A DNA stretch of 64,000 nucleotides from Benincasa hispida (Eukaryota; Streptophyta; Magnoliopsida; Cucurbitales; Cucurbitaceae). The DNA is taken from contig NC_052350.1 in assembly GCF_009727055.1 (NCBI RefSeq), positions 20,000,365-20,064,364 of the forward strand, read 5' to 3'. The notes below the pieces were generated by a model. That model saw only the letters and a list, made by a program, of their open reading frames with translations, was not told the origin of the DNA and ran no database searches. A program made the position numbers and the translations under genes. Shown here piece after piece: positions 34,054 to 46,000 of the stretch. Positions within the stretch are counted from its first letter, which is position 1, and each line of letters opens with the position of its first letter.

Positions 34054-36060
34054 TTGGTGCCATTGCCGGGGACTTCAGCAAATCAGTGTGCTAATGGTAA
34101 TTTTTTTTATTTCTTTGCAGACTTTCAATATCTGGCGAATTATGACCCGGAGATTGAGAGGACGTTCAGACGGAGACTAAGAAACAGCCGTGAACAACAA
34201 CAGCCAGATAAAGACGATATGGTGGAGCAGCCTGAAAACGGAGCACCAAACAAAAACAACGTCATGGCGAATCCAATCCTACTGGCAAATGATTGTAATA
34301 GGCCCATTAGGGACTATGCATCGCCAAACCTCTATGATTTCTCTCCAGGAATCATGAGGCCTGCCCTTGATGGAAGCCGATTCGAAATGAAACTGGTGAT
34401 GCTGCAAATAATCCAGACTGTAGGACAATTCGGAGGACGGCTTGGCAAGGACCCGCACACCCACCTCTGTAGCTTTATTAGAAATCTGCAATCCTTTCGT
34501 GTCCTGAACATCTCTGTCAAAGAAGTTCGACTAACTCTGTTTCCATTTTCTCTGTGTGATCAGGCAAGAAAGTAGGCATATTCCCTCGAGCAGGGAGAGA
34601 TTCACTTCATGGGAATAGTCGTAGAGAAGTTCATGAAGAAATATTTTCCACCTACTGAGAATGCTAGACGAAGGAAACTAATAACTAATTTTGAACAAGA
34701 CATGGATGAATCGCTCAGCAACGTCTGGGCGATTTAAGCAGTTGGTCCGGGACTGTCCACACAACGGATTCCAGACTGCCTTCAAATGAAAATCTTTTAT
34801 CATGGTTTAAACCCGCCTTCACAGACTGCTACCAATGCGGCACGCTGGTGATCTACTAGACAAAACGTATGACGAGCTAAAACATCTCTAAAAATCACGA
34901 GGATTGGAAGAGAGAGTGATCAGAGACTGAGAATCAAATAACGATGCAAATAATGGTGCTATTGCTTCACTTTAGAATCAGATGACCACAATGATGAACC
35001 TGATTCAAAGAACGCAATCAACAGCCCAACACTGCAAAATGGGCAAGTAAACACAATTAATCAAAAACACTGCAAGGTGTGGGACTTTCGGTAAGGGACA
35101 CGCAATGGAAGAATTCCCACAAAACCCATAGTCTATTTACTTTATGAAAAATAATCCATTTTTTAACAATTACAACCCCGGGTGGAAAACCACCCCAACT
35201 TTGCATGGAAGAATCAGCAGTAAATTTCCAATCTGTGGCAGAAAAAGAAGGGTCACCTGGATTCTTCCCGCAAAATAACAATCAGACAAGCAGTCAAGCC
35301 AGTAGCTTGCAATCACCGCAATCTTCCTCCTTGGAAATCTTTTGAAACAGTATAAAACGAAACTGTGCTTCAAAGTCAGGCACGTCCATCCGCAATCTAG
35401 AATTACAGATGGGCCAGATTGCGAGCGAGCTAAAGAACAGACCACAAGGGCTTTACCAAGTTCAGCAGAACTTCCACGCAACCCGGGGATCAGGAAAGAG
35501 CAATGTCAAGTCGTGAAATTGTGGAGTGGAAACTGTGGAGGAGAAAGATCGGAGCCTGGCCGGATGACTCCATTTGCGCTGAACCTAAAATTGCGGTAAC
35601 TCAAGAAGAGGAAGAGAAAAAGAAACGATGGAGCCAGAAGTTGCTTCCACCTCAAAGCTGACAGAAAAGGGGACCGTGAAAGTGTAGTTGCCACCTTTCT
35701 CGCAGAGACTCAGAAAGAAAAAGAATGACGAGTACAGTACCAACGCTTCATGTCTATGTTGAAACAATTGCATATTAATATTCCATTCAGTGAAGCGATT
35801 GACGAGATGCCTGCATACGTGAAGTTTTTGGAGGATATGGTAACCAAGAAGAGGGCACTGGTAAGTTTTCCATGGTGGCTTTAATGCAGAGCTCGAAATC
35901 AATAATTCCACCAAGATGAGCGATCCTGGGAGCTTTACTATACCTTGCTTCATTGGAAGGACTCTACATCGAGCAAGCTTTGTGTGATCTTGAGCCAGCA
36001 TCAATTTGATGCCTCTGTCGATCTTTAAGCAGCTGAATGTGGGGCAACTTGCACCCACGA
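34054..36060 (+). pseudogene. Gypsy gag (broken)
   Basis: At 34054-34575 the frame has the typical gag start: RPIRDYASPNLYDF, then FGGRLGKDPHTHL and RLTLFPFSLCDQARK, and stops at 34575. Remnants follow in other frames to about 35000 (capsid region). From 35040 to 36060 only short broken pieces are left. The minus-strand ORFs at 34279-35694 are shadows. Confidence 0.75.
34055..34073 (+). other. Gypsy primer binding site
   Basis: TGGTGCCATTGCCGGGGAC resembles the complement of a tRNA-Asp 3' end (canonical start TGGCGCCGTTGCC), with few mismatches. Confidence 0.75.
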
Positions 36061-36570
36061 CTGTGACTGTCTAACTTGCAGATAGATCTTTGGTGCATCC
36101 AGAGGGGAAGGTGAAGGACGTGTTGGTCACCATCGACAAATTAATCTTACCAACTGACTTCATCATCTTATATTACGAAGATGTGCTCATCATCCTGGGG
36201 CGACCATTTCTATCAACAGGTTGTGCCCAGATTGATGTGCACAAACAAGAGATCACTTTGAGCATAAATGGACAGAAGCTCAAGTTCAACATCATCCGTG
36301 CCATGAATTTTCCTGACGAAGAAGACCTACATGAATCTGAAGACGACCAGAATTTGACTGAAGAAGAAAAGCTTAACGAAGAGAATGAAGAAGAGGATGC
36401 AAGTGCATCCATTGTGACATGTAATGCGATCATAGAAAAAACAAGCAAGGAAGTTGAGATGATCGCAACCCAAGAAGACGAGCCAATAGTAAAAGAGGAA
36501 AGAAAAATAACGCAATCGTTCTTAGTAGAACCACCAATAATGGAATTGAAGACCCTACCGAATCACCTAA
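36060..36570 (+). pseudogene. Gypsy protease and acidic linker (broken)
   Basis: In the frame from 36090 are GKVKDVLVTIDKLILPTDF and IILGRPFLSTGCAQIDVHKQ, the C-terminal half of a gypsy aspartic protease. An acidic stretch (about residues 75-125, rich in Glu/Asp) follows before RT. The DTG/DLG active-site half lies upstream in another frame. Confidence 0.75.
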
Positions 36571-36573
36571 AGT

Positions 36574-37884
36574 ATGCATTTTTGGGGCAGAATGAAAAGC
36601 TGCCAGTCATTATTTCCTCCGAATTTAATAAAGACCAGAAGAAGGCATTCAGAAGAATGCGTTGTGAGCATTTTGAGGAAACATGTGCGAGCGATTGGCT
36701 GGACGCTCATAGATATTCGAGGAATTAGCCCCGCATATTATATGCACCAAATTCATCTTGAAGAAAACCACAAGGCATCGATCGAACATCAACGCAGACT
36801 CAACCCTGTGATGAAAGAGGTCGTTAAAAAGGAGATCATCAAGTGGTTAGATACGAGCATTATTTATCCAATAGCAGACAGCACGTGGGTCAGCCTCGTG
36901 CAGTGCATGCCAAAAAAGGGTGGCATGATGGTAGTCCTGAACGAAAATAATGAGCTGATACCGCAAATGACCATTACCAGGTAGTGCATTTGCATGGACT
37001 ACCGCAAGCTGAATGTGACAACGAAGAAAGATAATTTTCTTCTACCGTTCATTAACCAGATGCTAGATCGTCTAGCCGAAAATGACTCTTACTACTTTCT
37101 GGATGGGTATGCTGAGTATAACGAGATTATGATTGCTCTAGAAGATCAGGACAAGACTACATTCACCTACACATATAGGAATTTTGCTTTTTGCCGCATC
37201 CGGTTTGGCCTCTACAATGCGCCGAGCACGTTCCAAAAGTGCATGATGGCCATCTTTTCAGAATATCTTGAGGACTTTGTTGAAATCTTCAAGGACAACT
37301 TCTCTGTCTATGGGCACAACTACGAAGTCTGTCTGGCCAACCTGGAGAAGATACTAAAAGGATGCAAGGAGACGAATCTTGTTCTTAACTGGGAAAAATG
37401 CCATTTTATGGTGAAGGAGGGCATTGTGCTGGGGCACAAGGTATCTCGGGACAGGTTGGAGGTGGATAAAGTAAAAATAGAAGCAATTGAAAAACTCCCA
37501 CCTCCAACAAGTGTAAAGGTTGTAAGAAGTTTCTTAGGGCATGCCGAATTTTACAAACGCTTTGTCAAAGACTTTTCGAAAATAGCACGACCGCTGAGTG
37601 CGTTGATGGAGGCTGACAGAGAATTTTATTTTGATGACAATGGCCTCAATGCATTCAGGATTTTGAAGGATGCACTGACAACTGTGCTCGTGTTAATCGC
37701 ACCTGATTGGACACTTCCTTTTGAATTAATGTGTGATGCAAACGGGTATGCGATGGGAGAAGCTCTGGCACAGAAGAGAAAAACAATATTACATCCCATC
37801 GCATATGCGAGTAAGACGTTGAATCCTGCTCACACTAACTACACCACCACAGAAAAAGAGCTACTTGTAGTAATTTTTGCCTAG
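36574..37884 (+). pseudogene. Gypsy reverse transcriptase (catalytic residue lost)
   Basis: RT starts with WTLIDIRGISPAYYMHQIHL and KKEIIKWLDTSIIYPI. It is interrupted by a TAG at 36982-36984 (probably a Trp codon lost) before CMDYRKLN. The first catalytic Asp is kept (YYFLDGYAEYNEI). The YVDD-equivalent reads FKDN at 37288-37299, so the second catalytic Asp of the pair is Asn and the Val is Lys. LNWEKCHFMVKEGIVLGHKVS and RSFLGHAEFYKRFVKDFSKIARP follow, then the RNase H start (LMCDANGYAMG). The frame ends with a TAG at 37882-37884. The enzyme cannot work. Confidence 0.88.
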
Positions 37885-38455
37885 GAAAAATTTAGAGCGT
37901 AATTTCTGGGAACAAAAGTACTCATCCACACTGATCATTCGGTGATAAAAGTATTTAATGACAAAAAAGGATGGGAAGCCGAGATTGATCAAATGGGTTC
38001 TCCTCCTCCAGGAATTCGACATAGAAATAATTGATCGCAAGGGGACGGAGAACCAAGTTGCGGATCACTTGTCCAGATTGGAAAACCTAGAGGTTGACCG
38101 CAATCAGTCAGAAGTGAGTATAGTGTTCCCAGATGAGCAACTGTTTTAGGTTGAAGAATTGTCATGGTATGCTGACATAGTCAACTATCTGGTTTGTGAG
38201 CAATTTCCAGAGGATTATACTGACCATCAGAAGAGGAGGCTCAAGCACGAATGTAGATCATACTTTTGGGATGAGCCAAATCTATATAAAAAGCAGGCAG
38301 ACCAGATTCTACGACTATGCGTACCAAATGCTGCTCAACAACGCATATTATCGCAATGTCATGACTCACCATATGGTGGACACTTTGGAGGAGAACGCAC
38401 CTCAATAAAGTATTACAGAGTGGATTTTTTTGGTCAACATTGTTTAAGGATGTAG
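37885..38455 (+). pseudogene. Gypsy RNase H end and integrase zinc-binding region
   Basis: Fragments [32 protein letters not shown] and [12 protein letters not shown] complete RNase H. The integrase N-terminal domain follows (ILSQCHDSPYGGHFGGERTS). Its Cys pair is damaged: the stretch normally ending CxxC reads CDRYQRTG, with Tyr for the second Cys. Frameshifts and stops separate the pieces. Confidence 0.82.
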
Positions 38456-39450
38456 CTGACTACGTGATGAAATGTGACCGGTACCAACGGACAGGTAACA
38501 TTTCATGGAAACATGCGATGCCTGTGAACATCATCTTGGAACTTGAGTTGTTCGACGTCTGAGGTATCGACTTCATGGGACCATTCCCTCCATCAAATGG
38601 TAAAAATTACATTCTGTTAGCCGTCAACTACGTATCCAAGTGGGTTGAAGTAGTGGCATGCGCCGCAAGTGATGCAGCGATAGTCTCTCAATTCCTGAAG
38701 AAAAACATTTTCACTCGTTTTGGCACTCCACGTGCCATAATAAGTGATGAAAGGTCTCACTTTGTCAATCATACTGTCAAGGAACTGCTGGGCAAATATA
38801 ACATCCTCTACAAAGTGGCCACAGCATACCATCCGCAGACGAATGGTCAGGCCGAAGTGTCCAACCGAGAGATCAAGCTGATACTTGAAAAGCTGGTAAG
38901 GCCCTCGTGAAAGGATTGGGCAACAAAGCTCGACGATGCGTTGTGGGCATACCAGACTGCATTTAAAACACCCATAGATATATCCCCGTATGCGTTGGTA
39001 TTTTGTAAGGCATGTCATTTGCCTCTGGAGCTAGAATACAAAGCACTGTGGGTGGTGAAGAAGCTAAACTTTGACTTGAAGAAAGCAGGAGAAGTGAGAA
39101 AACTTCAATTGGTCGAGCTGGAGGAGTGGAGGATCAATGCATATGAAAACGTAAGGATCTACAAGGAGCGCACAAAGCACTGGGACGACAAACACATATG
39201 CGGCAAGAACCTCCAAGTCGGGTAGAGGGTCTTACTATTCAACTCACGACTATGACTCTTCCCTAGGAAACTAAAGTCACGTTGGTCCGGACCATTCATA
39301 GTTAGAGAGGTATTCTCGTATGGCGTGGTCGAATTATCTAATGATGACGAAACCAACATATTCAAAGTTAATGGGCAACGATTAAAAGCGTATCACGGAG
39401 AAGGCTGGCATCGCCAAGTTGATTCCGTGGAACTGAGAAACTCTAAATAA
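38456..39450 (+). pseudogene. Gypsy integrase core and C-terminus (broken)
   Basis: [20 protein letters not shown] holds the first Asp, [19 protein letters not shown] the second, and [17 protein letters not shown] the Glu, so D-D-E is conserved. A stop lies at 38908-38910. The next frame has LWAYQTAFKTPIDISPYALV and ends near 39225. The chromodomain-like or GPF tail (WSGPFIVREVFSYGVVEL) follows to about 39450. Confidence 0.82.
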
Positions 39451-40743
39451 AAAAGAAGTAGGTGGTCCCTGCATTATCAGGCAAATCAAAATTCATCAGG
39501 GACGCAAGTTTTGTGAAGTACCTGTTGGAATCACGAATTCTTCAACTTTTCTCTACTCCTCAGAATTTTTATTTCACTATATCTTTTTAGTTCTTTATCT
39601 TATTACAAAAAAAAAAAGAGTTTGTTTTGTTTTGTTGGTTAATATTAATTGACCCTCTCATTATTTTTCTTATAATGATCGAGGCGAACGATTGCAGAGG
39701 CGTTACTCGAAGAAACAACTTATCTTATTTTGTTACCGCAATCCAAAGATGATAGATCGCCACAAAGTAGGATGCGTCAACAAACAATGCGGGTGACAGC
39801 GCAAATTTGGGGGTTGTATTTTTCCTTCACTTTATTCCAAATTCTACACTATCACATGGCATTTTTAGCTTTGAAAATTTTATCACCGCATCCTCTTTGA
39901 TTACTGCGACCATTTAATATTGATAAATTTAGTCAGTCTCCACATGATTTCTCTTTATCAATTATGATTTTAATGATGAAACACATGCTTCTATTCTTTT
40001 CGTATATACTAAAGTCAACTTAATTTTAAGAAAGTCACCTCATGAATTATTTCTAGAAGTTAGTGGTCTGCTAGCTTTCTTTCAAACTGACCCTTTACTA
40101 AACTTCCTAAGAACATCGCATGAGTTCTTTCAATCTTTTGGCAATGAGGACATTGCCGCATTTTAAATTTTGGGGTGAGGTATTTATTTTCGACCTTGCT
40201 ATTTTTAGCTTTAGAAAAAAAAATTGAGAATAACAACTCCACTGTCAACGCAATGGGGAAACCCATGTTGATAAGAGTTAAGTTGTGAAAGGCACTTACT
40301 CGTATTTGGATGACTGCATGACACACGTTGGGGCAAGCGAAAACGAAAGTAAGTCGCCAGGATCAATGCATAAATAAATGACCATAACTCTGCTGCCAAG
40401 TAGGTATGAGTTTAGTCTGAGAAAGAGCGCCTTGCTCATAGTTGGATGTTTGCATGACACACGTGGGGGCAAGCCAAAATGAAGACAAGGCATTTGGATC
40501 AACGCAAGGTCAGAAAAAAAATAACAATGTCAAAAATATGCAAGGATAAAAATCATTTAATACCCCAGTGAAAAAGTTTTTTTTGAAATAAATCATACGA
40601 TGTCTGGGAATTTAGTAAAGTTCTTTTGAAGGTTAAACCTGCAGTCCCTAGGTCTTAGAAATATTTTAAGAAGAGACTTGTATAAGACTTAAGGAAATCT
40701 GTAGCTTATGCTTGAGGACAAGCATTGTTTAAATTTGGGGGTG
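39451..40743 (+). other. Gypsy 3' non-coding region with a diverged tandem repeat
   Basis: No gene is supported. At 40287-40372 and 40422-40505 a unit with TTGGATG, GCATGACACACGT, GGGGCAAGC and GGATCAA occurs twice. Such non-coding 3' regions are common in this gypsy lineage. It ends with the purine tract TTTGGGGGTG just before the LTR. Confidence 0.65.
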
Positions 40744-42495
40744 TGATAACGGACAGAAATGCACTTTATTACAATGCTAAGTTATTAAAAAATGAAGGAT
40801 TGCATGGATAAAATATGTTAGATTGCATCCAAAAAGCATTAAGTTTATAACATTGCGGTCGCATGCGTTCATCGCATAGAAACAATTAATTTTTGTATTT
40901 TTATGCAGAATATGCGTTAACTGGAGGCGAAAAGCACGATCACAAGAAATCAATGGTCGAGTGCAGCATTACCTCAAGGCTTTACGGTGATTTGTGCTCG
41001 TAAACATCTACTCAAGAAGGATTGCCGTATAGAGCCGGCGCAACTTGGTGGGCGCATCTGGGTGAAAAGCATAATTAATCACAATGGGACAGAAAGCTGA
41101 TGACGGTCGAATCCGAATTAAGTTGACAAGCCGCTAAAGATAACAAAGTACACCCAGCTTTTCGGTGACAAATATTCGACACATCAATCAGAGAATTAAA
41201 GCCATCTCATCTGTGCAATCATAAGAGAGAAGCTACCTTTCACCCAGAAACTCTATAAATACCGAAGGCAACCTTCAGAAAAGGGGTTCAACTTTTCAGC
41301 AGTTCGGCAAGCTTTGTTCATAGTTTAGCTTTGTCTATAGTTTTCTTTTATTTTTAAGAAGGCAGAGTGAGAGAAGGAAGAGATGCTGGAAGGTCGCTCA
41401 GGGCAACTCGAGAAAGACCCCGGAGGCGTAGAAAGCAGAGAGCAGGCCGACTTTCGCGAGAGCGAGATTATCTTTTCAACAGGAGTAGAAAAGACAATGT
41501 AAAAGCCTGGGAAGCAAGAGATTGCTACCAGGCTCTTTATTCTCTTCTAGACCTGTCTCTTATACACATCTAGATGTGTATAAGAGACAGAGAGATTGCT
41601 ACCAGGCTCTTTATTCTCTTCTTGCATTGTTATTTTGTACTTCAACTTTATATTTATACAATGGAAGTTCTTATTCTACATTTGTTCACTCTCTTAGCAT
41701 GCATGAGTAGCTAAACTTGTCGAATGGGTTGAGAAGAACTAAGCTAACATGACCTAGGATCTTCATTGCTTGCGATTATCTTGTTTTATGTTGTGCTCAA
41801 CATCCCTTTAGAGCTACTTGAGAGGGAGTCTAAAGAAAGAACCTAAGACTTGAGAGAGCTAGGTTAGAATCTAGACTCGAGAGAGCAAGATTAGTTCTGC
41901 ATAAACAAGAGATAGGAACTTAGAGATAAGCTCTGTTTGCCAACATGCATCGCATGCATCCTAGAGATAGGTTATGATATTATGTAGTCGCCTTATTTTT
42001 GTGTGTGACATTTTGTCATCGCATGGATAAGAATAGCGGCTTATGTGTAGGTCCTATAGACTCATTGCATATATCGCATGCGTTCAAGCATTAGAAGTCG
42101 TAGCATTTGCATCGAGAGATGGTTTACTATTGTATGTGTGTTGCATGGTTACATAACATGAACGCATCCTAGGAAGGGTTAGCCGAACCCTTCTCAACCC
42201 GTTCACCACATACTCATCACATCTTCCATTTTATCAACTCTTTTCGAAATTCCGCGCATTTGTTTATTTTTATTACTGCAACAACATCACCAAACAACTA
42301 TTTGAGTTACGGTTACCGCAAAGTCTTCTTGAAAATTACCACCGCATATTGTTTCTCATGTCTCTGTGTTCGACCCTAGACTTACCAGGAAACTCAGTGG
42401 GGTTTACACTTGGATTCCACTGAGAAAACTTGATTGCTCAACGCATTTTCATCACGCATTTCATCCATAATTCCACCTCATAAAATAACGCATCA
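40744..42495 (+). mobile_element. Gypsy 3' LTR (about 1.75 kb, includes adapter)
   Basis: It begins TGATAACGGACAG and ends AACGCATCA, followed by AGTTTTT, the same bases that follow the LTR remnant at 34048. An adapter at 41553-41590 with a 32-bp direct repeat (41517-41548 and 41591-41622) lies inside, so the true LTR is about 70 bases shorter. The ORF 41367-41573 is an artefact. Confidence 0.8.
41553..41590. other. Nextera mate-pair junction adapter contamination (2 of 3)
   Basis: The same 38-bp palindrome as at 21053. A 32-base stretch beginning AGAGATTGCTACCAGGCTC is repeated exactly on both sides, with AGAC between the left copy and the adapter. This indicates that overlapping reads were joined through the adapter. 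Confidence 0.97.
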
Positions 42496-42502
42496 AGTTT
42501 TT

Positions 42503-43098
42503 TACAGCTCCTCAATGAGACCAATCCCCAAAATGATAGGCTTGTTAAGTCGGCGATCTGGCCACTCTCATCCATACAAGTCAAAAGATCACCCTCATAG
42601 GCAGGAGTTTACAACTCACTCAGGATTCAGGTCATGTTACCAATGGTCATCCTTGTGAAATGTAAGTCTCTTTTATGAATGGTGTTATATAATGAGACTA
42701 AACATTTCATGGTCCGGTCTTATACAAATTCCTTTGTATAGAATATCCCCGCTCACATGTTATACATGAATGATTAGGATCAGTTCATTTGTAGCACTTT
42801 ATAACAATTGTAACACCTACAAAGCGGGTCAAACTCGTAGTGTCACCAAGATGAGGTACCCAGCCTTATCTATCTGCTACATACCATTTAGGTTATCACT
42901 TAAACATGATCCACCTATATGTTTCTACATACAAGTTTAAGTTACAAGATAACCTTGGATGTTAGTCTATTGGTTTGTGGTTAATGCACAAAAACATTTG
43001 AAATATAATATCATATATTTTATTAATTAGACAATGAGGTAGTTCAATACATTTAAAAATTATAGAACCCTACGAGATTTAGGGCATCAACCCCAACA
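42503..43098 (-). mobile_element. Copia alpha 3' LTR (truncated)
   Basis: On minus it begins TGTTGGGGTTGATGCCC at 43098, preceded by the purine tract GGATAGGTGGGAGAT. It belongs to the same family as 52580-54626 (for example CCAATCCCCAAAATG, GGTCTTATACAAATTC, GTAGCACTTTATAACAATTG). Its far end is lost at the junction with the gypsy LTR (42495). The first half typical of the family is missing. Confidence 0.8.
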
Positions 43099-46000
43099 AT
43101 CTCCCACCTATCCTAAAGCTAGTGTGGTGTATAATATAGTCAAAATAAAAAGTACACAAATAATAAACTAGGGCATAAAATGCGCCCAGTACAAATCTCC
43201 CACTTGCCCTAGTCTAGACGTAGCCTATCCCATAGACTCATACTCTACAGGTGACCCTCGAACACCTTAACCGTTAGGGCCTTTGTAAATGGATCAGCAA
43301 TGTTGTGCTCTGAAGCTATCTACATGACAATCACGTCTTCTCGATGCACAATCTCTCGAATGAGATGATACTTTCGCTCTATATACTTCCTGCGTTTGTG
43401 ACTCCTAGGCTCTCAGGAATTAGCCACAACACCACTATTATCACAATAAAGTGTAATGGGCTTTGACATGTCTAGAACAACTTCCAAATCAATAAAGAAT
43501 TTCCTGAGCCAAATAGTTTCCTAACAGCTTCACAAGCCGCTACATATTTAGCCTCCATAGTAGAGTCAGTAATACACCCTTGCTTGGTGCTGCTCCATAT
43601 TACTGCCCCTCCATTAAGAGTGAACACTGATCCTGATATGGATTTCTTAGAATCCTTATCAGTCTGAAAATTAAAGTCTGGATATCCCGTAAGGATCAAA
43701 TCCTTAGAACCATACACGAGCATGTAGTCCCTTGTTCTTCATAGAAACTTGAGGATGTTTTTAACGATGGTCCATTGATCTTATACTTAATTAGATTGAT
43801 ATATACTGACTATCCCACTGCATAGCAGATGTCAAGTCTAGTACATAACATTGCATACATGAAGGTACCCACAGCTGATGCATAGGGGATCCGTCTCATC
43901 TCATCAACATCTTGAGGTGTCTTAGGACACTGTTCCTTAGACAATATCACTCCATGCCTTAAAGGAAATAAACCCCTCTTGGAGTTTTGCAACCAATATT
44001 TGACAAGCATCTTGCCAATATATGATGCTTGAGACAGAGCTAGCATTTTGTTCTTTCGATCCCTAAAGATCTAAATACCTAAAACAAACTGAGCCTCTCC
44101 CAAATCTTTCATTTGGAATTGGATCGCTAGCCATTTCTTAACTTCAGTTAGTAAACCTATATCATTCTTAATGACTAGGATATCATCTACATATAATACT
44201 AGAAAACTACTGAACTGTTGATAATTCTCTTGTATACACAAGGCTCATAAACGTTTTGATCAAAGCCATAAGATTTAATCGCAGTATCAAACCTTGTGTT
44301 CCAAGATTAAGAAGCTTGCTTCAGTTCATAAATGGACTGAATAAACTTATGAACCTTTTTCTCTTGATCTTGGGTTATGAATCCCTCAGGCTGCTCCATG
44401 TAAATGGTCTTCTCAAGATTGCCATTTAGAAAGATAGTCTTGACGTCCATCTTTCAAAACTCATAGTCATGATATGAGGCAAGGGATAAGATAATCCGGA
44501 TAGACTTAAGCATGGCAACAGGTGACAAAGTCTCCTCATAGTCAACCCCTTCAACCTAGGTATAACCCTTTATCACCAGTCTAACCTTGAAGGCACCTTC
44601 CCATCAGCACCTCATTTCCTCTTGTAGGTCCATTTATAACCTATAGGTTTAACCCCATCAGGTTGATCAACAAGATCCCATACGGAAATAAAGTACATAG
44701 ACTGCATTTCGAGATCCATCGCTTTGATCCACTCATCTTTATCAATATCCTCCATTGCCTTCTTCTAAGACAACGGATCCTCAACTTCACCATCAACTAC
44801 CATAGCCAGGATTTCTATTAAACCCATATAGTGAACTGATGTGTTCGCAACCCTCCCACTACGTCAAGGTTCCCTCAACACTTGAGGTGGATTTGACCTA
44901 TTAGATGTTCCTAGTTCAACAACTCTTGTTGAGGTACTCGGTTCTTTAACAACACTTATTGAAGATTCAGTAGTTTATTTGGAAATTTCATTCAACACAA
45001 TCTTACTTTTGAGCTTGTGCTTCCTTATGTGGTCTTCTTCAAGAAAAGTAGCATTTGTCAATATAAACACTTTGTTTTCTTTAGGATCAAAGAAGTAACC
45101 ACCTCTCGTTCTTTTAGGGTAGCCTACAAATAGACACAATCTTGAACGTGGTTCCAATTTCTTAGCATTAGCCTCAAGCACTTATGTTGGGTAACCCCAA
45201 ATTCTAAAATGACGTAAACTAGCTTTACGACCTTGGAAGGAACACAAGTTAAGATGTTCTAGTAACTAACCAAAGGTGTTCTAGCAACAATCTTGGAAGG
45301 AACACAAGTTAAGATGTACGTTGTTGTCTCTACTGCATAATCCCAAAATGAGTCAGGTAAGGAAGCGTAACTTCATAGATCGAACCATGTCCAACACGGT
45401 TCGATTTCTCCTTTCTGATACTTTATTTTGCTAAGGTGTACCAGGTGCTGAGATTTGGGATACTATTCCATGTTCTATCAAATAGTTCTAGAATATTAAA
45501 TCCATTAACTCTCGGCCTCGATCAGATCGAAATCTTTTAATCGTTCTATTTAATGCATTTTCAACTTCAGCCTTGAATTCCTTGAACTTTTCAAAAGATT
45601 CACACTTATGTTGCATTAAATAAACGTACCCATATCTTGAATAATCATCAGTAAAAGTGATGAAATATTCATAACCTCCCTTAGCTTTTACATTCATCGG
45701 ATCACAAAGATTTGAATGTACTAGCTCTAAAAAAATTTTGGCCCTGTGACCCTTTCCAGTAAAAGGTATGTGAGTCATCTTGCTTTCAAGGCATGACTCA
45801 AACACAGGAAAAGAATTTTCTTCTAACTCATTTAGAAATCCATTCTTCACCATCTTTTCAATCCTATTGAGACTGATGTGTCCTAGTCTTAGATGTCAAA
45901 GTTGGACATTTTCTTTAGGAGAAATTTTAAGTCTTTTATGTTGAGTTAATACGGTCTTGGACATTTCTGTGTTATGAAGTGCGTTAATTGCTAACGTCTT

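Larger units (their letters stand above)
34043..40743 (+). mobile_element. Gypsy element internal region (Tat/Athila-like)
   Basis: It is on plus, with a PBS at 34055-34073, gag, protease, RT, RNase H, integrase and a long non-coding 3' part. It is followed by a purine tract TTTGGGGGTG and the 3' LTR at 40744. The 5' LTR is nearly all lost: only about 8 bases (ACGTGTCA) remain next to the module B fragment, compared with ACGCATCA at the end of the 3' LTR. AAG pattern after it (AGTTTTT) is shared. Confidence 0.85.

Noticed and set aside
35057..36058. Several minus-strand ORFs opposite the gypsy gag
   Set aside because: Shadows of the plus-strand element, with no domain match.
41522..41710. 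ORF containing SYTHLDVYKRQ
   Set aside because: Same adapter artefact as above, inside a gypsy LTR.
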